From contig JAVLUZ010000145.1 in NCBI GenBank assembly GCA_036768485.1, positions 16,392,304 to 16,456,303 of the forward strand: a DNA stretch of 64,000 nt, read 5' to 3'. The translations under genes and the position numbers were made by a program. Shown one piece after another: positions 34,853-43,772 of the stretch. Under the pieces are notes generated by a model that ran no database searches, was not told the DNA's origin, and worked only from the letters and a program-made list of their open reading frames with translations. The stretch is from Mermis nigrescens (Eukaryota; Nematoda; Enoplea; Mermithida; Mermithidae). Position 1 is the first letter of the stretch. Each line of letters opens with the position of its first letter.

Positions 34853-36182
34853 ATCCGCCCATCAAGAAAATTTTGTATACAACAAAAATTAGACTATAAG
34901 CTGATGCAGGATGTTTTTAGCCTTAAATTTTTGTAAGATGTGCATACATGTATGTATGTATGTACAATCATCTAATTTGCTTGTTTTTGTATTAAACTTG
35001 GCTTTGCTGATATTTCTGTACTTTCAATCGTAAGTACACTACCTACCTACACAGGTACATTAGATTATGTACATATACATATGTACGTAAGTACATGCAA
35101 AAAATATTTGGAAATCATTAGATGAATGAAATTTTCCTTCACACAAACAACAAAATAGGACCCAGTTTTTCCGACTGAATAAAATGACAGCACAGCATGC
35201 TGTAAAGAGACTGTTCATTAGTCAATAATTGTATTTTGAGCCCAAAGTCCCAAGAAATTGTACAAATTGCACTTTTTAGCCTATGTGAATTGAATGATTA
35301 GAAAATTGCAAAAACTGTCAAAATCAAAACAGAGCGGAACCTTGATTGATACATAGGTATGTTGTACACATATTGTATTATTACTAACAATATGTTTATA
35401 CTCAATAGTGATTGATTCTGTTGTGGTGCGTACAAATCTAAATATTTGTTAATTTACTTGCTCATTAAAAATGCATGTAGGTAATGTACCTAAACATACA
35501 CATGCTGTTTCTCCAAAAACCATACAAAGTTTACATGTATACTCGTAAGATTAAAATTGTATTGGCGGCTATCTAGATAAAATTGTACATTAGTGTGCAA
35601 AGGTTTACATAAAAGAAAAAATGTCAAAAATGCACATCAATGACAGCTCTATTTAAGCATGTAACAACAATTGCAGAAGTTTAAAGTTCACGCTTATTGA
35701 GGAATGGTTGACAAAATAGACGGAAAGATGCAATAACAAATGTTGTAAGAGCAAATGTAAGCTAGGAAGGGCCAAAGGAAAAGCTTTGGGCAACAAAATT
35801 TCGATTCATGGAAGAAAAACTATTCTTTATGTTTGTTTCTCATTAAAAATGTCATTTCAAACCAGTAATACAGCTTTTGCACACTTTTGCACAATCGTGT
35901 AGCTAGCTTAAATCATTATCCTCTGTGATTCTTTTTGAGATCAGTAGTTGTTTAAAGGCATCATCAGAATCTATGTGTGGTCTAGTATGAGGATTACCTT
36001 ACCCAAAAAGTAATGGCATTTGACATCTTACTACTACTGTTTCACAAAACCTTGGGCACAAAAATCAATTTTTAGCGACCTAGGGCCGCATTTTCAAAGG
36101 CGTACTAGTTTAGCACAGTGCTAAGATAAGTACACTGTTTAGCACGTGCTAGCTGATCCCCAATAAGTCTGCCAATTTAGTT
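34853..36182. other. Non-coding interval left of Polinton B
   Basis: No gene. A short (ATGT)n run lies near 34945-34965, with GTAC-rich palindromic stretches around 35040-35100. At 36095-36165 there is a short palindrome-rich block (TTTAGCAC, GTGCTAAG, TTTAGCACGTGCTAG) next to CGCATTTTCAAAGGCGT. Similar blocks are found at 45967-46005 and 63830-63920. Confidence 0.45.
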
Positions 36183-36613
36183 AGTACATAAGTAGTTAAG
36201 CAGGTCCCCCTAGGTAGCAACACAAAGTATAGCCAGTGCTTAAGCATAGGCTATGTTGAAGCATAGTCCTGTGTTGAAACATAGGCTACATGTTTTGTGG
36301 TGCTACCTAGGGGATGACGTCAGTGATGACGTCACAGGGTGGATACCCCCAACTATAGGTATACTGGAGACTATTTTAAATCTGCGGATCAAGTCAACCA
36401 GGTATACTTTACACTACAGCAAGAATACCTATTTAATGCAGGGGGATATACGAAAAATGGGGGAATCTATCAGAATTTTTATTTTTGGGGGATAACTATG
36501 AACACCGCTTATCATACTAAATGCGTACAATATTCTAACTTTGGTATCACTTGACCACTTTACACTTTACACTCGAGTAGTTTACACCATATCATAAAAA
36601 CGCTATAAATCAC

Positions 36614-36870
36614 GAACCAATGACCGGATTGAGCTGAAATGTTCAGAATGTAAAGACTACATGCCAAAAATAATGTATATGGAAAATCGTGTACCGGCTT
36701 ACTGTAGCTATGTTATAACACGTATTTTTTGAACCAATGGCCGGATTGAGCTGAAATGTTCAGAATGTGAAGACTACATGCCAAAAATAACGTATATGGA
36801 AAACCGTGTACCGGCTTACTGTAGCTATGTTATAACACGTATTTTTTGAACCAATGGCCGGATTGAGCTG
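36614..36870. repeat. 117-bp direct repeat in the left terminal repeat
   Basis: Units start GAACCAATGRCCGGATTGAG at 36614, 36731 and 36848 (the third is partial). Each contains CCGGCTTACTGTAGCTATGT. The mirror set lies at about 45245-45530. Confidence 0.85.
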
Positions 36871-37365
36871 AAATTTGAGAAACAGCATATACACGAGATC
36901 ACAAATTCTTCACACATTGTCTTACTGTAGGTATACTGTAGCTTTCTGGATTTCCTATATCTCACAAACTAACAGTCAAATAAAGCTGAAATTCAATAAA
37001 TTAGATGTATATGAGTCAAAAATAACGTACGCAGAATATAGTGGATGGGGTTACTGTAGGTATGCTACAACACGTATCTTTTAATTCGCCGAGCTGGAAA
37101 TTTGAGAGAATTAACAAACACGATAGAACAGGGCACAAGGACTACTATAGGCAACATTTAGTAACCCATAGTGAGGAAAAGGTGGTTGTGAAAAAGGTTA
37201 CAAAGGGTCCACAGTCTCGCACAGATCTCCATTAACCTAAAGCTAGAGGATCACTCTGTAGACTGCAGATCTTTTGTATGAACACACTGAAAACGTGCAT
37301 AATACTTAATAAGTTTATGAGACAATAAAACATGAAGATACGGGTTTAACGAAAAAATCAGATAT

Positions 37366-37606
37366 ATTTTGTAAAATTTGGAAATTATTTTGTAAAATTT
37401 GGAAAATTTTTCGTAAAATTTGGAAACTTTTTTGTAAAATTTGGAAACTTTTTTGTAAAATTTGGAAACTTTTTTGTAAAATTTGGAAATTATTTTGTAA
37501 AATTTGGAAATTTATTTTGGATAAAATTTGGAAACTTTTTTGTAGAATTTGGAAATCATTTTGTAAAATTTGGAAATTATTTTGTAAAGATTGGAAATTT
37601 CAAAAA
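37366..37606. repeat. 22-bp tandem array, left
   Basis: About ten or eleven repeats of TTTTGTAAAATTTGGAAA with AYTW linkers, just outside the integrase stop codon. It forms no genuine ORF. Confidence 0.9.
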
Positions 37607-37619
37607 AAAACAAAAGTGT

Positions 37620-38675
37620 TTACAGTTTGACTACCGTGGAAACCCATGAGTCAAATTTTGATGGGTACCCCCTCCAGTGGACCAGATATTCGGTCTTATT
37701 ATTCCTCCGACGCGTATTTAGAATTTTATCAACAATCAAAAGCTCACCTTTCTTTACATGGATTTTTTGAAGTTCCGGCTCATAAAAGACACCCTCCAAT
37801 GTCTCACCCATTTGATCTTGCAGAGTGTAAACAGGCGGTGTTCTTGCATATTTTTCTTTAATTGTGAACCACTCTTCTGTCCAATTAGGCCAAAAGCCTT
37901 TTTCAAATGCGCGTTTTACTTTACTTATTCGTACGTTATCTCCAACATCAAATTTAAATATAATAGGTTGTCTAATGGTTCGAAATACTTTATTCAGAAT
38001 TTCCTGCTCATTTTCTTCATCCACATTTGCCGGAAATGTCCCTATAGTTCGATGGTACGAATTATTATAATTTTCCAACAAATCAGCCAAAACGTCAATG
38101 TACCTATATGTATTTTTGGCTGTAAAATATCTCCACATTTTTTCCTTTAGAGTGCGGTTAAAACGTTCTACAACACTAGCTTTTAGTTCACTTTTGGTTG
38201 TGAAAAAGTGGATATCCTGAGTTTTTAGAAAATTTTGAACTTCTTTGTTGATAAATTCTTTTCCTGCATCTGTCTGCAATTTATATGGCATTCGACCAGT
38301 TCTAAAAATTTCCTGGAATGCTTCTAGAACCGCTTTTGAAGTTTTGCTTCTGAGTGGCAAAGACCATGCGTATTTTGAAAACAAATCGATACAATTTAGT
38401 AAAAATTTATACCCACCATTGAATTTGCTCAATGACTGCAAATCAACAAGATCAGCCTGCCATTGCTCATCGATACCACTTACTAGAACTTTATTGTGTG
38501 TGAAATGCTTTTTGGCTGGTTTATGTAATGTATATGTGGGCTGCTTAGCCAGCCATGCTTTCACTTGCAAAAGTTTTAAATTCGGTAACACTTTTTTGCT
38601 TCTTTTGTATAACTGATTTGCCCCAGAATAACCAGTCTTGCTATTATAATACAAGTTTTTCAATGTTCTATCCAT
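37620..38675 (-). CDS. int: Polinton integrase (RVE family, chromodomain tail)
   Basis: 351 aa, complete. It catalyses strand transfer of the element ends into host DNA. The RVE core has acidic residues D75 (EQWQADLVD), D136 (LQTDAGKEF) and E170 (SVVERFNRTL), the D,D,E triad in Polinton spacing. The N-terminal 60 residues are basic, with the YTLHKP block typical of Polinton and chromovirus-like integrases. Residues about 311-351 form a chromodomain (ILN...TEYLVHWRGY..FDSWV), which may direct insertion to modified histones. The start is the first ATG, 30 bases after a TATA-like box at 38706-38715. The last 46 or so codons lie within the terminal repeat and are duplicated at the other end. A broken relative is at 24.15-25.19 kb. 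Confidence 0.95.
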   Translation of the reverse strand: MDRTLKNLYYNSKTGYSGANQLYKRSKKVLPNLKLLQVKAWLAKQPTYTLHKPAKKHFTHNKVLVSGIDEQWQADLVDLQSLSKFNGGYKFLLNCIDLFSKYAWSLPLRSKTSKAVLEAFQEIFRTGRMPYKLQTDAGKEFINKEVQNFLKTQDIHFFTTKSELKASVVERFNRTLKEKMWRYFTAKNTYRYIDVLADLLENYNNSYHRTIGTFPANVDEENEQEILNKVFRTIRQPIIFKFDVGDNVRISKVKRAFEKGFWPNWTEEWFTIKEKYARTPPVYTLQDQMGETLEGVFYEPELQKIHVKKGELLIVDKILNTRRRNNKTEYLVHWRGYPSKFDSWVSTVVKL

Positions 38676-38705
38676 TTTGGTTATATTAAATTAATGGATT
38701 GACAA

Positions 38706-38715
38706 TACTTATAGA
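38706..38715 (-). promoter_or_regulatory. TATA-like box of integrase
   Basis: TCTATAAGTA on the - strand, 30 bases before the integrase ATG. One base differs from the TCTATAAATA form used by the other genes. Confidence 0.6.
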
Positions 38716-38793
38716 TGAATGAGCAGGATTTTTTTGGTTTTATATTTTTATTATTTTTTTGTTTTTTTTTCAATTTTCAATCATAAATAATAC

Positions 38794-39123
38794 TTAATAA
38801 TTCAATTTTTCCTTTTCTTTCTCCAAATCTTGGGCTATATATCGCCTTATAACGCTGTTTCCTGCATCCTGAGACGCTCGGTTATATTCTATACATCTTG
38901 GACACATTTGTACAGTAAAATATGTACGCCCTGAATTCGTTTCAAAACAATCTTTTTCCGAACTGGCTCTTTGACAATAAAAACATAATTGAATCATGAG
39001 AGGAAACATCGGCCGTTCTAAGTTTCGCCCACAAAGAGCTATTGGCGGTCTAATCGACCTGCCATACGGCTTCCTTTCCTCATCACTAAAAGGATATTTC
39101 TTAATTTCATGCACTTCCTCCAT
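38794..39123 (-). CDS. Small zinc-ribbon protein, unrecognised
   Basis: 109 aa. It has two CxxC knuckles, C47-C50 (LCFYCQ) and C74-C77 (QMCPRC), 23 residues apart, which fits a zinc ribbon or treble-clef fold. The C-terminus is highly charged (QDLEKEKEKLNY). There is no signal or membrane segment. It is transcribed with the integrase direction, divergently from the ATPase, from a compact bidirectional promoter at 39161-39185. A nucleic-acid-binding or regulatory role is plausible for an early gene next to the integrase, but that is inference. No homologue was seen in relic element A. Confidence 0.8.
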   Translation of the reverse strand: MEEVHEIKKYPFSDEERKPYGRSIRPPIALCGRNLERPMFPLMIQLCFYCQRASSEKDCFETNSGRTYFTVQMCPRCIEYNRASQDAGNSVIRRYIAQDLEKEKEKLNY

Positions 39124-39160
39124 CTTCGAAAGGATTCCTAATATTTGGGAACGCTACTCA

Positions 39161-39170
39161 TATTTATAGA
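39161..39170 (-). promoter_or_regulatory. TATA box of the zinc-ribbon gene
   Basis: TCTATAAATA on the - strand, 38 bases before the ATG at 39123. It is back to back with the ATPase box, 5 bases away. Confidence 0.7.
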
Positions 39171-39175
39171 CTTAG

Positions 39176-39185
39176 TTTATAAATA
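39176..39185 (+). promoter_or_regulatory. TATA box of the ATPase gene
   Basis: TTTATAAATA, 24 bases before the ATPase ATG. Together with the - strand box it forms a minimal divergent promoter. Confidence 0.7.
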
Positions 39186-39208
39186 TTAAAACAAATTACA
39201 AAAAGTAA

Positions 39209-39865
39209 ATGCAATCATTAAAAATGCTTTTTGAGCATCCTTTCACGTGTATAGTTTCTGGACCAACAAAGTCCGGGAAGACATCCTTCATTCAACAAAT
39301 AATTCAAAATAGAGAAAGGCTCATAAATACTAAAATATCAAAAATTTGGTGGTGTTATACAGAGAATCAACCACTCTACCAAAAAGTAAAAAACGTCACA
39401 TTTGTAGAAGGTTTTCCAGATTTTAATCGCATTAAGCAATATAGTCCAACACCACAGTTAGTGGTGTTGGATGATTTAATGCAAGAAAGCAAAGGCAAGC
39501 CACAGTTAATTCAGCTCTTCACTCGTGGTTGTCATCATTGGAATGTCAGCCTTATTCATGTTGTTCACAATTTATTTTTTGATGGTCTTCGAACTTCGCG
39601 AGTGAATTCAGATTATATAGTGCTGCTTAAAAATCCAAGTGATAAACTGCAAGCACAGGTTTTAGCACGCCAGCTTTATCCTTCGAATTCAAAATATTTC
39701 TTAGAAGCCTTTATTGATGCAACTAGTCAGCCCCATGGTTACCTTTTGATCGATTTGACACAAAATGCTAATGATCTATATAGGCTAAAAACAGACATTT
39801 TCAGTACCCATCCAACTGTTTATATCCCAAAATCTATAAATAATAATAATGCAAGAGATAATTGA
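39209..39865 (+). CDS. Genome-packaging ATPase (FtsK/HerA, A32-like)
   Basis: 218 aa, complete. Walker A is GPTKSGKT (residues 18-25) and Walker B LVVLDDL (84-90, with D88 and D89). Further family blocks are RGCHHWNVSLIHVVHN (about 106-121), DGLRTSRVNSDY (125-136) and PHGYLLIDL towards the C-terminus. In Polintons and related viruses the enzyme drives DNA into a preformed capsid. The start is the ATG 24 bases after a TATA box. It is followed 6 bases later by the small hydrophobic-tail gene. The broken counterpart in element A (20527-21139) has lost the Walker A glycines; here all key residues are intact. Confidence 0.95.
   Translation: MQSLKMLFEHPFTCIVSGPTKSGKTSFIQQIIQNRERLINTKISKIWWCYTENQPLYQKVKNVTFVEGFPDFNRIKQYSPTPQLVVLDDLMQESKGKPQLIQLFTRGCHHWNVSLIHVVHNLFFDGLRTSRVNSDYIVLLKNPSDKLQAQVLARQLYPSNSKYFLEAFIDATSQPHGYLLIDLTQNANDLYRLKTDIFSTHPTVYIPKSINNNNARDN
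39833..39842 (+). promoter_or_regulatory. TATA box of the 116-aa gene
   Basis: TCTATAAATA within the last codons of the ATPase gene, 29 bases before the ATG at 39872. Confidence 0.65.
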
Positions 39866-39871
39866 AAAGAA

Positions 39872-40222
39872 ATGGCTCCAAATCGTCTCAAACGCAACAT
39901 TGGCTGCTTACATTTATTAAATACAGCTAAGCAAGCTCAGAGGGATGCTATTATAAATACGGCTAGTAAGGATCAAATTTTATGTGTTTGTGACTGTGCG
40001 CGTAATTTTTTGAAGGGTAATATTCCATTTTCCGATCAAGAGATTCGAAAATTACTACGATATCAAAAGCAAATAAGGTACTTGGGTAATAATAAAAAGG
40101 CATCAACAAAGGAAAGGAAAAACGTCATCATTCAAAACGGTGGTTTTTTACCCTTCTTACTTACTCCGATTCTTTCAGTAGTTGGTAGTTTGATAGCAGA
40201 TGCAATAATTGGGAAAAAATGA
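39872..40222 (+). CDS. Small basic protein with hydrophobic C-terminal segment (Polinton conserved)
   Basis: 116 aa. A basic N-terminus and middle (KLLRYQKQIRYL, then KKASTKERKN) is followed by a glycine-led hydrophobic tail GGFLPFLLTPILSVVGSLI plus ADAIIGKK. This layout is seen beside the ATPase in many Polintons and recalls small adenoviral core or membrane-active peptides, but the relation is by composition only. A relic with the same tail lies at 22.9-23.13 kb. The stop overlaps the next start as ATGA (40219-40222), an arrangement kept in both elements, which points to a bicistronic transcript and coupled translation. A role in capsid assembly or DNA condensation is inferred from position. 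Confidence 0.85.
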   Translation: MAPNRLKRNIGCLHLLNTAKQAQRDAIINTASKDQILCVCDCARNFLKGNIPFSDQEIRKLLRYQKQIRYLGNNKKASTKERKNVIIQNGGFLPFLLTPILSVVGSLIADAIIGKK

Positions 40223-40791
40223 AGCATACTGAAAAAACGATTCTCGTCCCAGCTGATATAACTGAGCGTTCTAAGCCAATAGACGCAGTGTTTAATTCAC
40301 TGAACAATGAAATGGAAAAGATTCTCAAGAGCAAAAATATACCAAGTGAAATAAAATTAGTCAAATATAATAAAGTTTTACAGACATTTAGTAGATTACA
40401 AGAGAAGAGACGGCAACCTTATGAATTGAATATAGTAGAAAATACAGGCGAGGGAGTCAGTGATGACGAAATATTGGCAGATATTCCTAAAACGCATTTG
40501 CAAGTTGCAGAAAGATTTCTAAATGATATGCGCAAAAATCCTAATATTGAAATAGAGTCCAATGGTGAACTGGTAATTAACGGACAAAAGATTTATGGCT
40601 CTAATGTTGTTGATTTGGTGCATCAGTTTTCTCGAGACCAAAGAATTAGTGGACTTCCAGGTACAAAAGAGTTGTCAGTCATACTTGATCGTTCCAATAT
40701 ACCTCTTAAAAACGTTGGCAATAAAAAACTTAGACACTCTTTTGCAACAGCACGGACTGATGCAAATTTCAATTGGGATGAAAGTCTATAA
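40219..40791 (+). CDS. Conserved Polinton protein, 190 aa, function unknown
   Basis: Begins MKHTEKTILVPADI and has a helical, lysine-rich N-terminal half (NSLNNEMEKILKSKNIP, then KYNKVLQTFSRLQEKRRQ). An acidic linker follows, then a compact domain at about 105-150 (GELVINGQKIYGSNVVDLVH, FSRDQRI) and a C-terminal NIPLKNVGNKK block. Homologous to the relic at 23.13-23.99 kb, so it is a core gene of this lineage. The start overlaps the stop of the previous gene (ATGA); no TATA box of its own precedes it. It lies between the ATPase and the capsid genes, so a structural or assembly role is likely but not shown. Confidence 0.85.
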   Translation: MKHTEKTILVPADITERSKPIDAVFNSLNNEMEKILKSKNIPSEIKLVKYNKVLQTFSRLQEKRRQPYELNIVENTGEGVSDDEILADIPKTHLQVAERFLNDMRKNPNIEIESNGELVINGQKIYGSNVVDLVHQFSRDQRISGLPGTKELSVILDRSNIPLKNVGNKKLRHSFATARTDANFNWDESL

Positions 40792-40794
40792 ATA
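40785..40794 (+). promoter_or_regulatory. TATA box of the pVI-like gene
   Basis: TCTATAAATA overlapping the stop of the 190-aa gene, 37 bases before the ATG at 40832. Confidence 0.7.
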
Positions 40795-40831
40795 TTAATT
40801 AATACATCATAAAATAAGAAGAATTATAAAA

Positions 40832-41281
40832 ATGCATGTTAAATTCAATCCGGACGATTTTAATCTGTGGTTAGAGTACTATAGTGGGCAGGCCGCCCAA
40901 ACAGGCTATGGACTGGAAGGATTTCGAGGGACTCCATACCAACGAGGTGGCGGCTTAGGCAGTTTTTTCCGGTCTTTGTTTAGAATGGCTGTTCCAGTTT
41001 TGAAATCTATAGGGAGAAATGTTGGAAAACACGCCCTAGTTGCAGGGGCAAATATTGCAACGGATGTTGCCCAAGGGAAACCGCTTTTTCGGTCAACTAA
41101 GGAACATTCAAAACGAGAAGCATCGCAACTTTTCGATGAAGCCTCTAAAGCTCTACAACAACAATCTGGCGAGGGTTTGGGTAGTCGGCTAAAGTCTATA
41201 AATATGAATACAAACGATTCATTTACAAGGTTAATGACAAAACATGGCTCTAATAGACGCCAAATCAATTCCGAGTACTAA
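40832..41281 (+). CDS. Amphipathic minor virion protein (adenovirus pVI-like type)
   Basis: 149 aa. The N-terminal 30 residues are aromatic and acidic. A Gly/Arg hinge follows (YQRGGGLGSFF, residues 36-46), then an amphipathic helix with hydrophobic and basic faces (RSLFRMAVPVLKSIGRNVGK) and a small-residue helix (ALVAGANIATDVAQGK). The order and composition match the pVI-like proteins found beside the capsid gene in Polintons and adintoviruses. In adenovirus the relative is cut by the viral protease, ruptures endosomal membranes and links capsid to DNA. The Gly-Gly sites here would suit an adenain-type protease; cleavage is inferred. The last 38 bases overlap the start of the capsid gene in another frame. 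Confidence 0.75.
   Translation: MHVKFNPDDFNLWLEYYSGQAAQTGYGLEGFRGTPYQRGGGLGSFFRSLFRMAVPVLKSIGRNVGKHALVAGANIATDVAQGKPLFRSTKEHSKREASQLFDEASKALQQQSGEGLGSRLKSINMNTNDSFTRLMTKHGSNRRQINSEY
41195..41204 (+). promoter_or_regulatory. TATA box of the major capsid gene
   Basis: TCTATAAATA inside the 3' part of the pVI-like gene, 39 bases before the ATG at 41244. Confidence 0.7.
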
Positions 41282-42542
41282 AACTGAGTTGGATCTTTTT
41301 ACAGTTCCCCCAACTCAGGTTGTTATAAAACGGGGATTTTGGGATGAAATTCAACCAATGCATCCGATCACAAATGAGGGACCATATGAATTTCGAATAC
41401 CAGCCGATCCACATTACTTACAATTGAATAAAAATTACATTTATATGACTTTTAGGATTAAACAACCAGTTGTGGCGGCAGCGGCAGCAGTACCCGACTA
41501 TGCACCTATCAATTTGATTGGAAAAACGTTCTTTAGACAAGTAAAGTGTTTTTTGGGCGGGCAATTAGTTTTTGACAGTTCTGATAAATACGCATATAGG
41601 GCATATTTTGAAACAGAATTAAATTATGGGTTTGATGCAAAAAAGTCTCATTTACAGTCAGCTTTATATTTTCGCGAACATGGAAAAAATGTTGATACTA
41701 AAGACAATGAGGGGTTTAAAGAGAGAGCGACATATTTCAAAAGTGATAAAATTGTGGAAGTTTCGGCTCCTCTTCACATTGATTTTTTTCTCCAGGACAG
41801 ATATTTGTTGAATTTTACCGACCTAAGGCTAGAATTACATAGAAACAGTAATAACTTTGTTCTACAATGCTTTGAGGATGTTAATTTAGAGCTAGAAATC
41901 TTACAAATGAAGTTTTTCATACGCAAAGTAGAAGTTTTAGATAGCTTAAATTTAGCTCTAGAGCAAACCTTATTGTCGTACACGGCAAAGTATCCTATAC
42001 GACGGATATCAATGACGAACCTACACATTTCAAATCCATCCAGAGAAACACCTAATTATACACTATTCACAGGACAACTTCCTCGACGTATAGTTTTTGC
42101 ATGTGTTGAGGGTAGCGCCTATAGAGGCGTACTCTCTAAATCACCCTTCAATTTCAAGCCTTTTGGTATTAATGATGTCAGAGTGACTTGTGGTGGACAA
42201 ACATTCCCTACCCAGCCATTCAATATTTCTTTCAAAAATGATAAATATCTACAAGTTTTTAATAATATGTATGAAGCACTCGATATTGGAAAAGATAACA
42301 GAAGTAATTTTATTAGCAGGGAAGATTTTAGAACGAGTCATTGTTTTTTTGTTTTCGATCTTACTCCAGACGAAGACGATAGCGGGCATTGGGATTTAGT
42401 CCGAGAAGGGACAACTAGTATTTATGTAAGATTTGAAGGTAATTTACCCGATACAGGAGTGGAAATAATTGTTTATGCTGAATTTGACAATTTAATCTTG
42501 GTCGATAAAAATCGTAACACTTTTTATGATTATAACGCTTAA
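41244..42542 (+). CDS. MCP: Major capsid protein, double jelly-roll
   Basis: 432 aa, complete. The N-terminus TELDLFTVPPTQVVI, then GFWDEIQPMHPI and GPYEFRIPADPHYLQL, is the signature start of the Polinton major capsid protein, the double jelly-roll fold shared with adenovirus hexon and virophage capsids. A short Ala/Val-rich loop (VVAAAAAVPDY) follows at about 75-85. The C-terminal half keeps the receptor-like loops and the NLPDTGVEIIVYAEFDN strand region. It forms the trimeric capsomers. It overlaps the pVI-like gene by 38 bases and is followed by the protease after a 3-base gap. No counterpart was found in relic element A. Confidence 0.95.
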   Translation: MALIDAKSIPSTKTELDLFTVPPTQVVIKRGFWDEIQPMHPITNEGPYEFRIPADPHYLQLNKNYIYMTFRIKQPVVAAAAAVPDYAPINLIGKTFFRQVKCFLGGQLVFDSSDKYAYRAYFETELNYGFDAKKSHLQSALYFREHGKNVDTKDNEGFKERATYFKSDKIVEVSAPLHIDFFLQDRYLLNFTDLRLELHRNSNNFVLQCFEDVNLELEILQMKFFIRKVEVLDSLNLALEQTLLSYTAKYPIRRISMTNLHISNPSRETPNYTLFTGQLPRRIVFACVEGSAYRGVLSKSPFNFKPFGINDVRVTCGGQTFPTQPFNISFKNDKYLQVFNNMYEALDIGKDNRSNFISREDFRTSHCFFVFDLTPDEDDSGHWDLVREGTTSIYVRFEGNLPDTGVEIIVYAEFDNLILVDKNRNTFYDYNA

Positions 42543-42545
42543 GAG

Positions 42546-42959
42546 ATGAATACTATAGAAGTGTTAAACATTTTGAAGTTTTACTTAAAGAATAGATTTT
42601 TTGGAGTTTTTCCTCTAGATCTCGTTCCACCGATAACAAAATATCCCACCGCTTTAATAGTAAACCTAGATACTAGCAACAAGCCAGGCTCCCACTGGGT
42701 TGCATTGTATTTTGACATTGATGGGCACTGTGATTACTTTGATAGTTATGGTTATGAACCGACTGAGCTCAAACAATATATAAAGGATAATTCAGGAACG
42801 TATACGTATAATAATGTACAGATTCAAACATGTCTTATGACTAGCTGTGGCCATATGTGTATATATTTTTTAGTATGGCGCGCCAAAGGCATATCATTCA
42901 AGAACATTGTACTGTCTATGTATCACACAGAAATTTATGAAAATTTCAAAAATTTATAA
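42546..42959 (+). CDS. PRO: Capsid maturation cysteine protease (adenain/Ulp1-like)
   Basis: 137 aa. Catalytic residues of the C5/C48 clan are visible: H50 in GSHWVALYF, D66 in CDYFDSYG, the oxyanion-hole region around Q94 (VQIQTCLM) and nucleophile C101 in SCGHMCIYFLVW. The length fits compact Polinton proteases, shorter than adenain. It would process the pVI-like and perhaps other virion proteins. It starts 3 bases after the capsid stop, with no TATA box of its own, so it is probably translated from the capsid transcript by reinitiation. The end overlaps the TATA box of the minor capsid gene. Confidence 0.92.
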   Translation: MNTIEVLNILKFYLKNRFFGVFPLDLVPPITKYPTALIVNLDTSNKPGSHWVALYFDIDGHCDYFDSYGYEPTELKQYIKDNSGTYTYNNVQIQTCLMTSCGHMCIYFLVWRAKGISFKNIVLSMYHTEIYENFKNL

Positions 42960-42962
42960 ATA
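42953..42962 (+). promoter_or_regulatory. TATA box of the minor capsid gene
   Basis: TTTATAAATA over the stop of the protease gene, 33 bases before the ATG at 42996. Confidence 0.65.
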
Positions 42963-42995
42963 ATAGAATGTATTGTAATAATCAAAAATTGAAAA

Positions 42996-43772
42996 ATGGC
43001 AAAACAATTTTATATTATATTACCGAGCAATTCGGATCCACTTAATACAGCATCTAGTTTTGTGACTAAACTACCTCGTCAAATAAATTTAACAGGCGAG
43101 TGGGAAGTTGGTCTAGCAGAAGTAATTTATGCAAATACTTGGCATAATGTTGCAAAAGAACAAAACTTTTTGCAATTTTTTGATTTGAAGAACAAAGTTA
43201 GGTCAAAAATGATTATCCCTCCTAGTAGATATCAAACAATTGATGAGTTATTGAAAATACTTAATAAAGCAATTGCAATGGCTGGTTCTAATGAAAAAAG
43301 TGATTATGTATCTCATTTGAAATTTCAATACAGTGAAATAAGAAAGTATTGTCATATGGTGGTCAATACAAAATACATACGAAGTGTAAAATTGAGTCCA
43401 CATTTATTATACATGTTAGGCTTCTCTGAAAGTCAGTTCAATAATATAGACTATAATATTGAAGATGCAGAGAAAATTACAGTAGCTGATCATTCTCCAG
43501 ACATGTTAGGTGGAATGCATAATTTTTACATTTACTGTGACATTGTAGAACCGCAAATAGTCGGTAATGTATTTGCACAGCTGCTACAGGTTGTAAATAT
43601 TGAGGGAAAATATTTGGATATAATAAATCATTCATATATAAGTCCACATTATATACCCGTTTTGAAGAAATCTTTTAACACTATTGATATCAGTGTAAAA
43701 ACGGATCAAGACCAGCTAGTCCCATTTGAATTTGGAAAAACTATAACCAAACTGCATTTTAGAAAATTATAA
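42996..43772 (+). CDS. mCP: Minor capsid (penton-base-like) protein, single jelly-roll
   Basis: 258 aa. The N-terminus has FYIILPSNSDPLNTASSF, then TKLPRQINLTGEWEVGLAEV and YANTWHNV, the hallmark start of Polinton minor capsid proteins. The rest is beta-rich, with a central RYQTIDELLKILNKAI helix and a conserved C-terminal GKTITKLHFRKL. By analogy with virophages and adenovirus it forms the pentameric vertex capsomer. It has its own TATA box 33 bases upstream. No counterpart was found in element A. Confidence 0.92.
   Translation: MAKQFYIILPSNSDPLNTASSFVTKLPRQINLTGEWEVGLAEVIYANTWHNVAKEQNFLQFFDLKNKVRSKMIIPPSRYQTIDELLKILNKAIAMAGSNEKSDYVSHLKFQYSEIRKYCHMVVNTKYIRSVKLSPHLLYMLGFSESQFNNIDYNIEDAEKITVADHSPDMLGGMHNFYIYCDIVEPQIVGNVFAQLLQVVNIEGKYLDIINHSYISPHYIPVLKKSFNTIDISVKTDQDQLVPFEFGKTITKLHFRKL

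Larger units (their letters stand above)
36183..37759 (+). repeat. Left terminal inverted repeat of Polinton B
   Basis: About 1577 bases matched in reverse complement at 44311-45953. It contains CRE-like GATGACGTCAGTGATGACGT near 36314, two and a bit copies of a 117-bp unit (36614-36870), a 22-bp tandem array (37366-37606) and the last 46 or so codons of the integrase (37620-37759). The inner edge is the shared ATGTAAAGAAAGG sequence. Confidence 0.9.

Noticed and set aside
38245..38616. 123-codon plus-strand frame
   Set aside because: Antisense shadow of the integrase.
40906..41268. 120-codon minus-strand frame
   Set aside because: Antisense shadow of the pVI-like gene.
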